From assembly GCA_945902805.1 (NCBI GenBank), contig CAMDMZ010000001.1:176661-240660 (forward strand): DNA of 64,000 nt. The letters run 5' to 3'. The notes beneath the pieces were generated by a model, which saw only the letters and a program-made list of their open reading frames with translations, made no database searches and was not told where the DNA came from. Origin of the DNA: Propionivibrio dicarboxylicus. Lineage in GTDB: Bacteria > Pseudomonadota > Gammaproteobacteria > Burkholderiales > Rhodocyclaceae. This document shows, one piece after another, positions 27,753 to 38,051 of the stretch. A program made the translations under genes and the position numbers. Position 1 is the stretch's first letter, and the number at the start of each line of letters is the position of its first letter.

Positions 27753-28756
27753 TGGGTAAGGCCCGTCGTCTCACGGCGGCGCTACTGCTTGCGTGCTCGG
27801 TTCTGCTTTCATCCCCTGCGTTTTCGACGCCGGACCAGACCCAGACCCAGACCCAGACCCAACGTGGCCGGATAATTGCGACGAAAGATAATCCCATCCA
27901 AGTGGAATTGGCGAAAAACATTGCTCGCCAAATCGCCCGTCCGGCCGGGCTCAATCTGGATCTCCGGTATTCATCCGGATCGCCCGACACGCTGTCGCTG
28001 CTTGCCGCAAAGGACGGCATTCAACTCGGCATGTTGCAGTCAGACGTCAAGACCGCCTACGAGCTAGCCAGTCAGGAAGGTCGCAGCAGGCCGCAACAAC
28101 TGCTTGATCCGCTGCGAGTCGTCGCGCCGCTACACGACGAGATTGTCTATTTCATTGTCCGCCACGACGCCCCCATCAACGCCTTACATCAAATCGCCGG
28201 TGCCCGCATCAATGTCGGGCCGTTGGATGGCGGAACAGCGTTGACCGCCGCAACACTCTACCGACTCATGTTCGGCACGCCGCTGCCCGCCGCGAAAGCC
28301 AGCTTTTTGCCGCACGATAAGGCCTTGGTCAAATTGCTGACCGACCGGAGCATCGATGTCGTTGTGCTGGTCGCGCCGCGCACGGCCAAACTACTCAGCG
28401 AAATGACCCCGAAGGCACGACGCTTCATCAAATTGTTGGCGTTTGATCCCGGACATTCGACATCGAGCGAGGTGTTGAAGACTTATCACACCGCAAGCAT
28501 CAGCCCCGTCACCCATCCGAATCTGGTGTCCACCGAGCTGACTGCGTTGGCCATGCAGATCTATCTGGTCACCCGCGAACAGAATGAAAACGACAGCATG
28601 GGGCTGGAACGGATGGCCGCGATCTGGTGTAAGGAGTTTCCCGGCATCCAAGCTCGTTGGGCTCACGAGCGGCCAACATCGGCGCCAGAACCTGCCTTAG
28701 CCCCCGGCTGGCGTTATTCCCAGGCGTTCGAGAAAGCACATCGCAGTTGCCCGTGA
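27752..28756 (+). CDS. TAXI-family TRAP-like solute-binding protein
   Basis: 334 residues; the ATG shares its A with the preceding TGA. Signal peptide MGKARRLTAALLLACSVLLSSPAFS, then a TQ-repeat linker (QTQTQTQTQ) encoded by a tandem CAGACC hexamer. The mature part follows the TAXI pattern: LDLRYSSGSPDTLSLLAAKDGIQLGMLQSDV, LDPLRVVAPLHDEIVYFIVRHDAPI, HQIAGARINVGPLDGGTALTAATLY. TAXI proteins normally work with a fused DctQM permease; none is nearby, so this may be an orphan sensor-type receptor for the two-component pair upstream (inference). Confidence 0.8.
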   Translation: MGKARRLTAALLLACSVLLSSPAFSTPDQTQTQTQTQRGRIIATKDNPIQVELAKNIARQIARPAGLNLDLRYSSGSPDTLSLLAAKDGIQLGMLQSDVKTAYELASQEGRSRPQQLLDPLRVVAPLHDEIVYFIVRHDAPINALHQIAGARINVGPLDGGTALTAATLYRLMFGTPLPAAKASFLPHDKALVKLLTDRSIDVVVLVAPRTAKLLSEMTPKARRFIKLLAFDPGHSTSSEVLKTYHTASISPVTHPNLVSTELTALAMQIYLVTREQNENDSMGLERMAAIWCKEFPGIQARWAHERPTSAPEPALAPGWRYSQAFEKAHRSCP

Positions 28757-28789
28757 CCCGGCATTTGCGCCGCCGCCAAGACCACTTAC

Positions 28790-28813
28790 ACCGTCCCGCC
28801 AGAACCGACTTTT
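28790..28813 (+). repeat. 24-bp dispersed motif, copy 8 (22/24)
   Basis: Intergenic, between the convergent TAXI-like and NusG-II genes. Confidence 0.9.
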
Positions 28814-28835
28814 CTAAACCCCTCGGTGCCGTAAA

Positions 28836-29297
28836 TCAATAGTTGATACTGTCATGCGTTCCGCTGCGTCCGCGCAGGATCAGCGAGACATGGTTGGGAG
28901 CGCAGATGGCGATGGCGTTGGCGTGACTGAGCCAGCCCTGTTGCACGCAATACTGGCGCGGCCCGGGATCGGATAGAACGCGAGCGCGGCCCGGCGCGAT
29001 CTCGATCACCGTGGTGCCGATCGGACCGCTGACCTCAATGCGTTTCGCGACGGTGAGCGCCACTTCAGCGATCAGGTCGCCATCGCGACGGATGATGGCG
29101 CGGTCGGCGTGGGCGCCACTCCAGAACAGTGGGAACAGGATGGCGACACCTGCGATGCCAGCCAGCAGCGTCACCCAGTCGCCGCGCTTTATGTAGCCGA
29201 GCCAGCTACGCCAGTCGCGCAAGTGAAGGTCCGACAGACCCATAGAACCAATTGGCCCCATTGGATCCATTGGCCCCTGCGGCCCCCGGGGCTTCAT
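28836..29297 (-). CDS. NusG domain II-containing membrane-anchored protein with collagen-like N-terminus
   Basis: 153 residues. Residues 1-17 read as collagen-like triplets (GPQGPMDPMGPIGSMG). A membrane helix DWVTLLAGIAGVAILFPLFWSG (about 40-61) is followed by a NusG-II domain: RAIIRRDGDLIAEVALTVAKRIEVSGPIGTTVIEIAPGRARVLSDPGPRQYCVQQGWLSHANAIAICAPNHVSLIL. This family is a short periplasmic or surface-type domain of unknown role, often with two cysteines as here (YCVQ, AICAP). ATG 29297 overlaps the rapZ stop (ATGA), which supports translation of the collagen-like part; the alternative start is Met19. Confidence 0.8.
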   Translation of the reverse strand: MKPRGPQGPMDPMGPIGSMGLSDLHLRDWRSWLGYIKRGDWVTLLAGIAGVAILFPLFWSGAHADRAIIRRDGDLIAEVALTVAKRIEVSGPIGTTVIEIAPGRARVLSDPGPRQYCVQQGWLSHANAIAICAPNHVSLILRGRSGTHDSINY

Positions 29298-30142
29298 CAG
29301 CCCAGCGCCAGGGTGCGATGCCGTACCAGAACCGCCACTTTGCCGGCGAGGCGCTTGGCCAGTTGCTCGACGAAATACACCGAGCGATGTTGCCCACCGG
29401 TGCAGCCGATAGCGACTGTGAGGTAGGAGCGGTTGTCACGAATGTAGGCCGGCAGCCAGGTATCGATGAAGCCATGGATGTCGTCCAGCATACGCAAGGC
29501 GTCGGGTTGCGCTTCAATGAACTCGATTACCGGTGCGTCGCGCCCGGTCAGAGGTCGCAAAACCGGGTCATAGTGCGGATTCGGCAACGGTCGCACGTCG
29601 AAAACGAGATCGGCATCCAGCGGAATGCCGTGCTTGAAGCCGAATGACTCGAACAGCAAGGTGAGGCCGGCTCGCACGTCAAGGGCAGCAAAATCCTTGA
29701 TGAAGTCGCGCAGCCCATTCGGCCGCAGGTTGCTGGTGTCGATGTGATGGCCAAGTGACGCCAGGGTTTCCAAGGCTTCACGTTCGTTGGCGATAGCCTC
29801 AGCGAGCGTAACGGTGCCGTCCGCCATTGGGTGGCGACGACGGGTCTCGGAGAAACGCTGGATCAGTTTTTCGTCGCGCGCATCGAGAAAGACGAAACGC
29901 ACATCGATGCCGTCGGATTCGATCTGACGCAGTTGCGGCGGCAGCGCGGCAATCGAGGAGCCGCCGCGCATGTCGGCAGCGACCGCAACACGCTCATGGC
30001 CCTCCATGCGCAGATGCTTGACCAGATCGGAAAGTAACGGCGCCGGCAAGTTATCGACGCAATAATAGCTGGCGTCCTCAAGCACATTGAGGGCGATGGA
30101 TTTACCGGAGCCGGAAAGCCCGCTGATGATGACGACTTGCAT
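29297..30142 (-). CDS. rapZ: RNase adapter / nucleotide-binding protein RapZ
   Basis: 281 residues. RapZ (YvcJ family) binds GlcN6P and in E. coli directs RNase E to the GlmZ small RNA. Seen: Walker A GLSGSGKS (residues 8-15), Walker B-like region FVFLDARDEKLIQRFSETRRRHP, SFGFKHGIPLDADLVFDVRPLPNPHYDP, and the C-terminal YLTVAIGCTGGQHRSVYFVEQLA. Usually rapZ sits beside rpoN/hprK/ptsN; here it follows an MBL-fold gene at the end of the leucine-degradation island. Confidence 0.95.
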   Translation of the reverse strand: MQVVIISGLSGSGKSIALNVLEDASYYCVDNLPAPLLSDLVKHLRMEGHERVAVAADMRGGSSIAALPPQLRQIESDGIDVRFVFLDARDEKLIQRFSETRRRHPMADGTVTLAEAIANEREALETLASLGHHIDTSNLRPNGLRDFIKDFAALDVRAGLTLLFESFGFKHGIPLDADLVFDVRPLPNPHYDPVLRPLTGRDAPVIEFIEAQPDALRMLDDIHGFIDTWLPAYIRDNRSYLTVAIGCTGGQHRSVYFVEQLAKRLAGKVAVLVRHRTLALG

Positions 30143-30175
30143 GGCGGCAAGGATATCGCAGGTCTGCTGCTTCGG

Positions 30176-31108
30176 CTAGGGCGCAATGGTGGGAAGTATC
30201 CAGCCGTCGCGCACTTCGACGGCACGCGCGCGCAACAGATCGCCGAGCAGCCAACTGGCGAAATCGTCATCAGAGAGCTTGAGCACGCGTTGATTGACGG
30301 TGGCGAAGAAGGGCACGCTTTGCAGGTAGGCCGGCAGGTTGTCTTCGGCCAGACGCTGCATGTCCAACAAATTGAAGGTGAAGCAGGCACGTACGGCGTT
30401 GCGGCCCATGCGTGTGCCGTCGGCTTCAAAGGCGGCAAGGCGCTGGAAGGCGCGGGTCATGGCCGCGTCAATATCGGTGAAGGGCGCGCCGTGGCCGGGA
30501 ATCACGACGTCGATGGCAAGCCGGCCGATCATTTCGAGCGTCGCACGGGTGGCCGGCAGGGCGTCGTTCTTGCCCATCAGTTCGCCGAAGATGATGCCAA
30601 AGCCATCTTGCCAGAGCGCGTCGCCAGAAAGGAGCAGGCGTTGTTCCGCGCAGTAATAGACCAGCGCCGCCATGTCGTGGCCGGGAGCCGGCAGGGCGCG
30701 CCAGTTCAAGCCGCCCATCTTGATTTCACTGTAATCGGTAATCACGCCATCGTGGGCGAAGCGGTCGGCACGCTGGCAGGCGGGTTCCAGCAGCAGGGCT
30801 TCGGCATCCCATTCCGAGACCATTTTTTCGATGCCGGCGGGAATCAGGATGTCGCAACCGAAGGCGGCTTTTACGGTGGCGTTGCCGCCGATGTGGTCGG
30901 AGTGCGAGTGGGTGTTAATCAGGCGGGTGAGTTGCTTCGCGTGGCGCCGTGCCGCCAGCGCCGACTTTACGAGTACCAGCGTTTGCTCGGCATGGCCGAC
31001 ATAGCCCGAGTCGATCAGCGTCGCTTGGTCGCCGTCAAAACAGAGAATGTTGTTGGACGACAGCCAGCCGCGTTCCAGAACCTGAATCGATGCGGGTAAG
31101 GCGACCAT
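30176..31108 (-). CDS. Metallo-beta-lactamase-fold hydrolase
   Basis: 310 residues. The metal-binding motif THSHSDHIGG lies near residue 66, with further ligands GHDMAALVYYC, SGDALW and PGHGAPFTDID. Family members include hydroxyacylglutathione hydrolases, lactonases and thioesterases; the C-terminal helical extension (from about 215) is not glyoxalase II-like. Position within acyl-CoA genes favours a thioester or lactone substrate (inference). A 24-bp motif copy encodes KSALAARR near residue 48. Confidence 0.82.
   Translation of the reverse strand: MVALPASIQVLERGWLSSNNILCFDGDQATLIDSGYVGHAEQTLVLVKSALAARRHAKQLTRLINTHSHSDHIGGNATVKAAFGCDILIPAGIEKMVSEWDAEALLLEPACQRADRFAHDGVITDYSEIKMGGLNWRALPAPGHDMAALVYYCAEQRLLLSGDALWQDGFGIIFGELMGKNDALPATRATLEMIGRLAIDVVIPGHGAPFTDIDAAMTRAFQRLAAFEADGTRMGRNAVRACFTFNLLDMQRLAEDNLPAYLQSVPFFATVNQRVLKLSDDDFASWLLGDLLRARAVEVRDGWILPTIAP
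30946..30969 (+). repeat. 24-bp dispersed motif, copy 9 (21/24)
   Basis: Inside the 30176-31108 MBL gene, antisense; encodes KSALAARR. Confidence 0.75.
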
Positions 31109-31109
31109 C

Positions 31110-31298
31110 TCAGTCGCTACAGTTGCAAATCAGTTCGCTCTCAGCCTTCAAGCGCCGTTGTGTGACTGCGGCTAGAATGCGCTGCTTCTCCGAATCCGGC
31201 GCATTGCCCCAGCGGGCGATTTCGTCGATGGTGCGCTGGCATCCGGCGCACAGATCGTCCGCCATCTTGCAGACGTTGATACACGGCGACGGAATCAT
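31110..31298 (-). CDS. DUF1289 domain protein
   Basis: 62 residues. The conserved pattern [29 protein letters not shown] (residues 2-30) has four cysteines that could bind zinc or an Fe-S cluster. DUF1289 proteins are common in proteobacteria and unassigned. The start overlaps the HMG-CoA lyase stop (ATGA). Confidence 0.88.
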   Translation of the reverse strand: MIPSPCINVCKMADDLCAGCQRTIDEIARWGNAPDSEKQRILAAVTQRRLKAESELICNCSD

Positions 31299-32212
31299 AT
31301 CCCGTCGGCGGCACGCTTCGCCAACGCCGCACGGGCGACGCGCGAGACTGGTTCGCGGCCAAGTTCGGCCGAAATCCAGGCGCCGGTATCGATCAGCTTC
31401 TCGAGGTCGATACCACTTTCGATTCCCAGACCCTTGAGCAACCAGACCACGTCTTCGGTCGCCACGTTGCCCGAGGCTCCGGCCGCGTAGGGACAGCCAC
31501 CGAGGCCGGCGACGGAACTGTCGAAGACGCTAACGCCGAGTTGCAGCGAGGCATAGATATTGGCGATGGCCATGCCCCAAGTGTCGTGATAGTGTCCGGC
31601 GAGTTTTTTCAGCGGCACGCGGCGGGCGACGGCCTCGATCATGGCCTTGGTCTTTTCCGGGGTGCCACTGCCTATGGTGTCACCGAGGCTGATTTCGTAG
31701 CAGCCCATGTCGAACAGCGCCTTGGCTACTTCGGCCACGTTATTGGGAGCCACGTCGCCCTGATAAGGACAGCCAAGCACGCAGGAAACGTAGCCGCGCA
31801 CCTTGATCTCGGCCGTCTTGGCCGCCTGGACGAGAGGACGGAAACGCTCCAGCGATTCGGCAATCGAGCAGTTGATGTTCTTCTGCGAGAAGGCTTCGGA
31901 GGCGGCGCCGAAGACCGCGACTTCCTTGGCGCCAGCGACAATCGCGGCTTCCAGGCCCTTCATGTTGGGGGTGAGCACCGGATAGCTGACATCGGCGCGG
32001 CGCTCGATGCCGGCCAGTACCTCGGCGGCATCGGCCATTTGTGGCACCCACTTGGGTGATACAAAAGCCGTGGCTTCGATACTCCGCAGCCCGGCCTCGC
32101 CCAAGCGACGAATCAACTCGATCTTGGTCTGGGTCGGGACATTCTGCTTTTCGTTCTGCAGACCATCGCGCGGACCGACTTCGACGATTCTTACTTTGCT
32201 GGGGAGGGCCAT
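31295..32212 (-). CDS. liuE: Hydroxymethylglutaryl-CoA lyase
   Basis: 305 residues. Cleaves HMG-CoA to acetyl-CoA and acetoacetate, the last step of leucine degradation. TIM-barrel family blocks: [16 protein letters not shown] (residues 8-23, with the catalytic Arg and metal Asp), [72 protein letters not shown], and the active-site Cys loop [24 protein letters not shown]. It is 27 bases downstream of the carboxylase alpha subunit. Confidence 0.95.
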   Translation of the reverse strand: MALPSKVRIVEVGPRDGLQNEKQNVPTQTKIELIRRLGEAGLRSIEATAFVSPKWVPQMADAAEVLAGIERRADVSYPVLTPNMKGLEAAIVAGAKEVAVFGAASEAFSQKNINCSIAESLERFRPLVQAAKTAEIKVRGYVSCVLGCPYQGDVAPNNVAEVAKALFDMGCYEISLGDTIGSGTPEKTKAMIEAVARRVPLKKLAGHYHDTWGMAIANIYASLQLGVSVFDSSVAGLGGCPYAAGASGNVATEDVVWLLKGLGIESGIDLEKLIDTGAWISAELGREPVSRVARAALAKRAADGI

Positions 32213-32239
32213 GGGTGGGTGCGGCGAGTCATTACGACA

Positions 32240-34255
32240 TCAGGATTTATCAGCTTCAAATTCTACTAGCTCGGCGCCGTCCGTCACTTGATCGCCAACG
32301 CTGAAGCAGAATCCCTTGACCACGCCGGCGCCAGGGGCCGCAATCGTGTGTTCCATTTTCATGGCCTCCAGGATCAGCAGCGGTGCACCTTTTTCGACCT
32401 TGGCGCCAGCTGTCGCAATCAAGGCAATCACCTTGCCCGGCATCGGTGCCGTGAGGCCACCTTCCGCACCACCGCCTTCGCCGGCATGGAACAGCGGATC
32501 AATGGCGGCGAAGATGAAGGCGCGGCCGTCGAGGAAGACATGGCGCTTTTCGCCAGCGGAAATTACCGTGGCATTGATGCGACGGCCGCCAAGATCGGCA
32601 CGGAGGGCACCGCTGGGCAGCAGGCGGCCGCTGGCATCGGTGGTCTGGCCGACAAATTCGAGGCGAAAGCCGTTATGCGTGTAAGCCGCCGCCACCGTCT
32701 GTTCTGTGTCGCCCAGGCGCAAGACGATCTCGCGCCGACCATCACCATTGGCGCGCCAGCCATCGCGTTCATGCCAGGGCGAGGTCGGGTCGGGCCGGTT
32801 TTGCGCCGCGTCGCGGGCGGACTGCTGGTTGCGGATCAACTCTGCCAGCGCGGCGACCAACCAGGCTTCGCGCGGGGTGTCGGCGGCTTCCGGAAAGAGG
32901 AAGGCGCGCTCGCGCTCAATCAGGCCGGTGTCGAGATCGGCATTAGCGAAGGCCGGGCAGGCAACGAGTCGCGAGAGAAAGCCGACGTTGTTGGCGACAC
33001 CCACCACGCGGTATTCAGCCAGCGCCTGCAGCATGCGCGCCAAGGCCTGCTCGCGGTTTTCGTCCCAGACGATCAGTTTGGCGATCATCGGATCGTAGAA
33101 CGGCGAGATTTCGTCGCCCTGCTCGACGCCAGTGTCGACACGGACATTGAGCGATTCGGCCGGCGGCGCCAGGTGCAGCAGCTTGCCGGTCGAGGGCAGG
33201 AAGCCCTTGTCGGGGTCTTCGGCGTAGATGCGCGCCTCGATGGCGTGGCCGCGAATTGACAACTGCTCCTGCGTCAAGGGCACCGTCCCGCCAGCACCGA
33301 CTTTTAGCTGCCACTCGACCAGATCGACGCCAGTGATCATTTCGGTCACCGGGTGCTCAACCTGGAGGCGCGTGTTCATTTCCATGAAGTAAAAAGTGCC
33401 GTCTTGTGCATCACCTTCCGGGACGATGAATTCCACCGTGCCGGCGCCGACATAACCGACCGCCTTCGCCGCATCGACCGCCGCCTTGCCCATGGCGACG
33501 CGTTTTTCGGACGTCATGCCGGGAGCCGGCGCCTCTTCCAGCACCTTCTGATGGCGACGCTGCACCGAGCAGTCACGCTCGAAGAGATACACGCAATTGC
33601 CGTGGCTATCGCCAAAGACCTGAATTTCTATATGTCGCGGGCGTAGCAGATATTTCTCGATCAGTACGTGGTCGTTGCCGAAGCTCGAGACCGCCTCGCG
33701 CTTACAGGAGGCCAGCGCGTCGAGGAATTCCTCGGTCCGGCACACCGCGCGCATGCCCTTGCCGCCGCCGCCTGCCACCGCCTTGATCAGCACCGGATAG
33801 CCGATCTGGTCAGCCTGTTGCTTGAGGAACGCTGGCTCCTGATCGTCGCCGTGATAACCGGGCGTAAGCGGCACGCCGGCTTTTTCCATCAGCTTCTTGG
33901 CCTCGGACTTGCTGCCCATGGCGCGGATGGCAGCGATCGGCGGGCCGATGAAGACGATGCCGTTGGCTTTGCAGACCTCGGCGAAATTCTCGTTTTCGGA
34001 AAGGAAACCATAGCCCGGATGCACGGCCTGGGCGCCGGTGGCCTTGCAGGCGTCGATGATGCGGTCGAAGACCAGATAGGATTCCTTGGCCACCGAGGGG
34101 CCGATATGCACCGCCTCGTCAGCCAGGCGCACATGGCGCGCACCAGCATCGGCATCGGAATACACGGCCACGGTGCGGATGCCCATGCGGCGCGCGGTCT
34201 TGATGACGCGGCAGGCGATTTCTCCGCGATTGGCGATCAGGATTTTATTGAACAT
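32240..34255 (-). CDS. liuD: Methylcrotonyl-CoA carboxylase, biotin-containing alpha subunit
   Basis: 671 residues. Biotin carboxylase domain (1-450): MFNKILIANRGEIACRVI, AVAGGGGKGMRAV ATP loop, FMEMNTRLQVEHPVTEMITGVDLVEWQL and RGHAIEARIYAEDP. Linker domain, then a biotinyl domain with EAMKMEH, biotin Lys about 633. With the beta subunit it carboxylates 3-methylcrotonyl-CoA to 3-methylglutaconyl-CoA. GGGGAA precedes the ATG, 3 bases after the hydratase stop. Codons for KVGAGGTVP after VEWQL are a near-perfect antisense 24-bp motif copy, at a place where the family normally has a similar Gly/Ala-rich loop. Confidence 0.95.
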   Translation of the reverse strand: MFNKILIANRGEIACRVIKTARRMGIRTVAVYSDADAGARHVRLADEAVHIGPSVAKESYLVFDRIIDACKATGAQAVHPGYGFLSENENFAEVCKANGIVFIGPPIAAIRAMGSKSEAKKLMEKAGVPLTPGYHGDDQEPAFLKQQADQIGYPVLIKAVAGGGGKGMRAVCRTEEFLDALASCKREAVSSFGNDHVLIEKYLLRPRHIEIQVFGDSHGNCVYLFERDCSVQRRHQKVLEEAPAPGMTSEKRVAMGKAAVDAAKAVGYVGAGTVEFIVPEGDAQDGTFYFMEMNTRLQVEHPVTEMITGVDLVEWQLKVGAGGTVPLTQEQLSIRGHAIEARIYAEDPDKGFLPSTGKLLHLAPPAESLNVRVDTGVEQGDEISPFYDPMIAKLIVWDENREQALARMLQALAEYRVVGVANNVGFLSRLVACPAFANADLDTGLIERERAFLFPEAADTPREAWLVAALAELIRNQQSARDAAQNRPDPTSPWHERDGWRANGDGRREIVLRLGDTEQTVAAAYTHNGFRLEFVGQTTDASGRLLPSGALRADLGGRRINATVISAGEKRHVFLDGRAFIFAAIDPLFHAGEGGGAEGGLTAPMPGKVIALIATAGAKVEKGAPLLILEAMKMEHTIAAPGAGVVKGFCFSVGDQVTDGAELVEFEADKS
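33282..33305 (+). repeat. 24-bp dispersed motif, copy 10 (23/24)
   Basis: Inside liuD, antisense; encodes KVGAGGTV in a loop after VEWQL. Confidence 0.92.
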
Positions 34256-34258
34256 GAT

Positions 34259-35050
34259 TCAGTTCCCCACGATCCAGTTGGGTTTGCGCTTCTCGAGGAA
34301 AGACCCCATGCCTTCGCGCCCTTCGGCGCTGGCGCGGACGCGTGTAATGCGCTGGGCGGTGTCCTCGACGATTTCCGGCGTCAGCGGTTTCCACGCCACG
34401 GCGGCAATCAGTTCCTTGCATTCACGCAGGGCATTCGGGCCGTTTTTCATAATCGCGTCGATGACTTCGCCCAGGGCCTCGTCCAGGCCTTCTTCGTCGG
34501 CCACCATTTCGTGGATCAAGCCGATGCGATAGGCTTCTGCGGCGGAGAAGCGCTCGGCCGTCAGCATGTAACGGCGAGCGTAGCGTTCGCCAATGGCAGC
34601 GATGACGTGCGGGCTGATGGCTGCGGGGATGATGCCGAGCTTGACTTCGGTCAGCGCGAATTGCGCATCGAAGGTGGCGATGGCGATGTCGCAAGCGGCG
34701 ACTAGGCCGACCCCACCGCCATAAGCCGGACCTTGGACACGGGCGATCACCGGCTTCGGACACTGCGCGACGCGGCGGAAAAGCTCGGCCAGCGCGCGCG
34801 AATCGCGCAGGTTTTCTTCGTGCGAGTAGCCGGCCATGCGCCGCATCCAGTTGAGGTCAGCGCCGGCGCAGAAGCTCTTGCCGGTACTGGATAAAACGAT
34901 GACACGCACCGCCGGCTCGTTACCCATGATTTCTACGGCATCCGAAAGCTCAGCGATGAGCACGTCGTCAAAGGCATTGTGGCGGTCGGCGCGGTTCAGC
35001 GTGATGATGCCGACGCCTTGGTCGATTTCGGTGAGGATGGATTGGTACAT
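34259..35050 (-). CDS. liuC: Methylglutaconyl-CoA hydratase (enoyl-CoA hydratase family)
   Basis: 263 residues from ATG 35050, preceded by GGGGG; the frame continues upstream into the carboxylase beta gene and was trimmed. Crotonase fold: ITLNRADRHNAFDDVLIAEL (residues 16-35), oxyanion hole SSTGKSFCAGADLNWMRRM, VQGPAYGGGVGLVAACDIAIA, FALTEVKLGIIPAAISPHV. Placement between liuB and liuD indicates hydration of 3-methylglutaconyl-CoA to HMG-CoA. Confidence 0.93.
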   Translation of the reverse strand: MYQSILTEIDQGVGIITLNRADRHNAFDDVLIAELSDAVEIMGNEPAVRVIVLSSTGKSFCAGADLNWMRRMAGYSHEENLRDSRALAELFRRVAQCPKPVIARVQGPAYGGGVGLVAACDIAIATFDAQFALTEVKLGIIPAAISPHVIAAIGERYARRYMLTAERFSAAEAYRIGLIHEMVADEEGLDEALGEVIDAIMKNGPNALRECKELIAAVAWKPLTPEIVEDTAQRITRVRASAEGREGMGSFLEKRKPNWIVGN

Positions 35051-35064
35051 TTCGTTTCCCCCGC

Positions 35065-36672
<1,608 letters not shown>

Positions 36673-37275
36673 TCAGAATCCTCCTGTTTGCAGCCATTTT
36701 TCGATTTGCGGCAAGCGGTCAGCACCCCAGAAGGGCTCGCCGTCGACGAGGAAGAACGGCGCGCCGAACATGCCCTGGGCAATTGCCGCGTCGGTCTCCT
36801 GCTTGGTCTTTTCCTTGATCGCCGGATCGGCGACAGCCACCTCGAGTTGCGCACGATCGATGCCCAGACTAGCGGCGAGTTCGCCGATCACATTGATGTC
36901 GGAAACATCCTTGTGATCGACCCACAGCGCGCGGAAAACAGCGCGGGCAAACTCGCGCGCCTTGGCGCAATCCTGCCCATGCAGCCAGTAATAAGCGCGC
37001 GCCGCTGCCAGCGTTATCTGCGGGAACTTCGATGGAAAGCGAAACGGCACACCGTAGAAGCGTGCCGAGCGATCGAAGTCGCGCAGGCTGTATTCGCCCT
37101 TGAGCGGGATATCGGTCAGCAGCTTGCCGCCGGTGGCCTTGAGGGCAGCACCGAGCATGATCGGCCGCCATTTCACTTTGCGTTCGTACTTGACGGCGAG
37201 AGTGTCGATCAACTCGCTGGCGAGGTAGGAATAGGGCGAGGAAAAATCAAACCAGAAAACGATGGCGTCGCTCAT
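36673..37275 (-). CDS. 2-hydroxychromene-2-carboxylate isomerase family protein (DsbA-like, kappa GST)
   Basis: 200 residues. The thioredoxin-like start FWFDFSSPYSYLASELID with the Ser of SSPYSY (GSH-activating residue in HCCA isomerase) and the C-terminal GAPFFLVDGEPFWGADRLPQIEKWL are diagnostic. Known members isomerise HCCA in naphthalene degradation; in a leucine-degradation operon the substrate is more likely another GSH adduct (inference). It lies 10 bases downstream of the GST gene. Confidence 0.88.
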   Translation of the reverse strand: MSDAIVFWFDFSSPYSYLASELIDTLAVKYERKVKWRPIMLGAALKATGGKLLTDIPLKGEYSLRDFDRSARFYGVPFRFPSKFPQITLAAARAYYWLHGQDCAKAREFARAVFRALWVDHKDVSDINVIGELAASLGIDRAQLEVAVADPAIKEKTKQETDAAIAQGMFGAPFFLVDGEPFWGADRLPQIEKWLQTGGF

Positions 37276-37285
37276 GTTGCGCTCC

Positions 37286-37921
37286 TCAGGATTTGGCCGG
37301 CAAGGGATAGCCGGGCATCAGTTGATAGGGATGCACCCAGCCCGGAAGCGCGGCGATACGCGCCGCCCAGTCGCGGATGTTGGGGTAGTCGTTCCAGTCG
37401 ACGCCGATTTCCTCGGGCCAATAAACGTAGCCGCAAAGCGAAAAGTCGGCGCTGGTGGGACGGCGGCCAACCACCCATTCGCGTCCGGCAAGATGGGCGT
37501 CGAGTACTTTCCAGGCCGCTTCGGCACGCGCCCGGAACATCGCCACGGCGCCGGCGTCGGGATTCGGCGCAAACATCCTGAGATAACGCAGCGTCGCTGT
37601 GTAGCTGGTGAACTTGTGGTTATCGAACAGCAGCCAACGCAGGATTTCGCGCCGTTCGTCGTCGTTCTCCCAGCCGAAGCGACCCAGCTTTTCGGTCAGG
37701 TAATCGAGGATCACGCCGGATTGCGACAAGCGCCGGCCGGCGTGCTCAAGCACCGGCACTTCGCCCATGACATTGATCGCCCGATACTCCGGGGTCCGTG
37801 TGGCGCCGTTGAAGAAATCAACGAAGCGCGGCTCCCAATCGGCGCCACAGAGTTGCAGCATCAGCGCGGCCTTGTAGGCGTTGCCGGATTGGGCGAAACA
37901 GTAAAGCGTGTATTCGGCCAC
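37286..37921 (-). CDS. Glutathione S-transferase family protein
   Basis: 211 residues. N-terminal thioredoxin domain (YTLYCFAQSGNAYKAALMLQLCGADWEPRFVDFF, cis-Pro region GEVPVLEHAGRRLSQSGVILDYL) and C-terminal helical domain with VGRRPTSADFSLCGYVYW. The RRPTSADF segment, a normal GST motif position, is encoded by a 24-bp motif copy read in a different frame from other copies. Substrate unknown; neighbours suggest a role in acyl-CoA or aromatic catabolism. Confidence 0.9.
   Translation of the reverse strand: MAEYTLYCFAQSGNAYKAALMLQLCGADWEPRFVDFFNGATRTPEYRAINVMGEVPVLEHAGRRLSQSGVILDYLTEKLGRFGWENDDERREILRWLLFDNHKFTSYTATLRYLRMFAPNPDAGAVAMFRARAEAAWKVLDAHLAGREWVVGRRPTSADFSLCGYVYWPEEIGVDWNDYPNIRDWAARIAALPGWVHPYQLMPGYPLPAKS
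37441..37464 (-). repeat. 24-bp dispersed motif, copy 12 (22/24)
   Basis: Inside the GST gene, sense; encodes RRPTSADF. Confidence 0.88.
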
Positions 37922-38051
37922 GTTGGTTCTCCTGGGAAATTACAAAAGCTGGGATCGATGTTGTGCGGAGTCTGCCGCGAACACTACTTTTTGTAGTACT
38001 TGATTTTCTGAATCAATTTGAGATTGGCCTCTTTGCTCGAGCCCGGATACT

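Noticed and set aside
31110..31298. DUF1289 gene as a ferredoxin
   Set aside because: Cysteine spacing does not match CxxCxxC clusters; it fits DUF1289.
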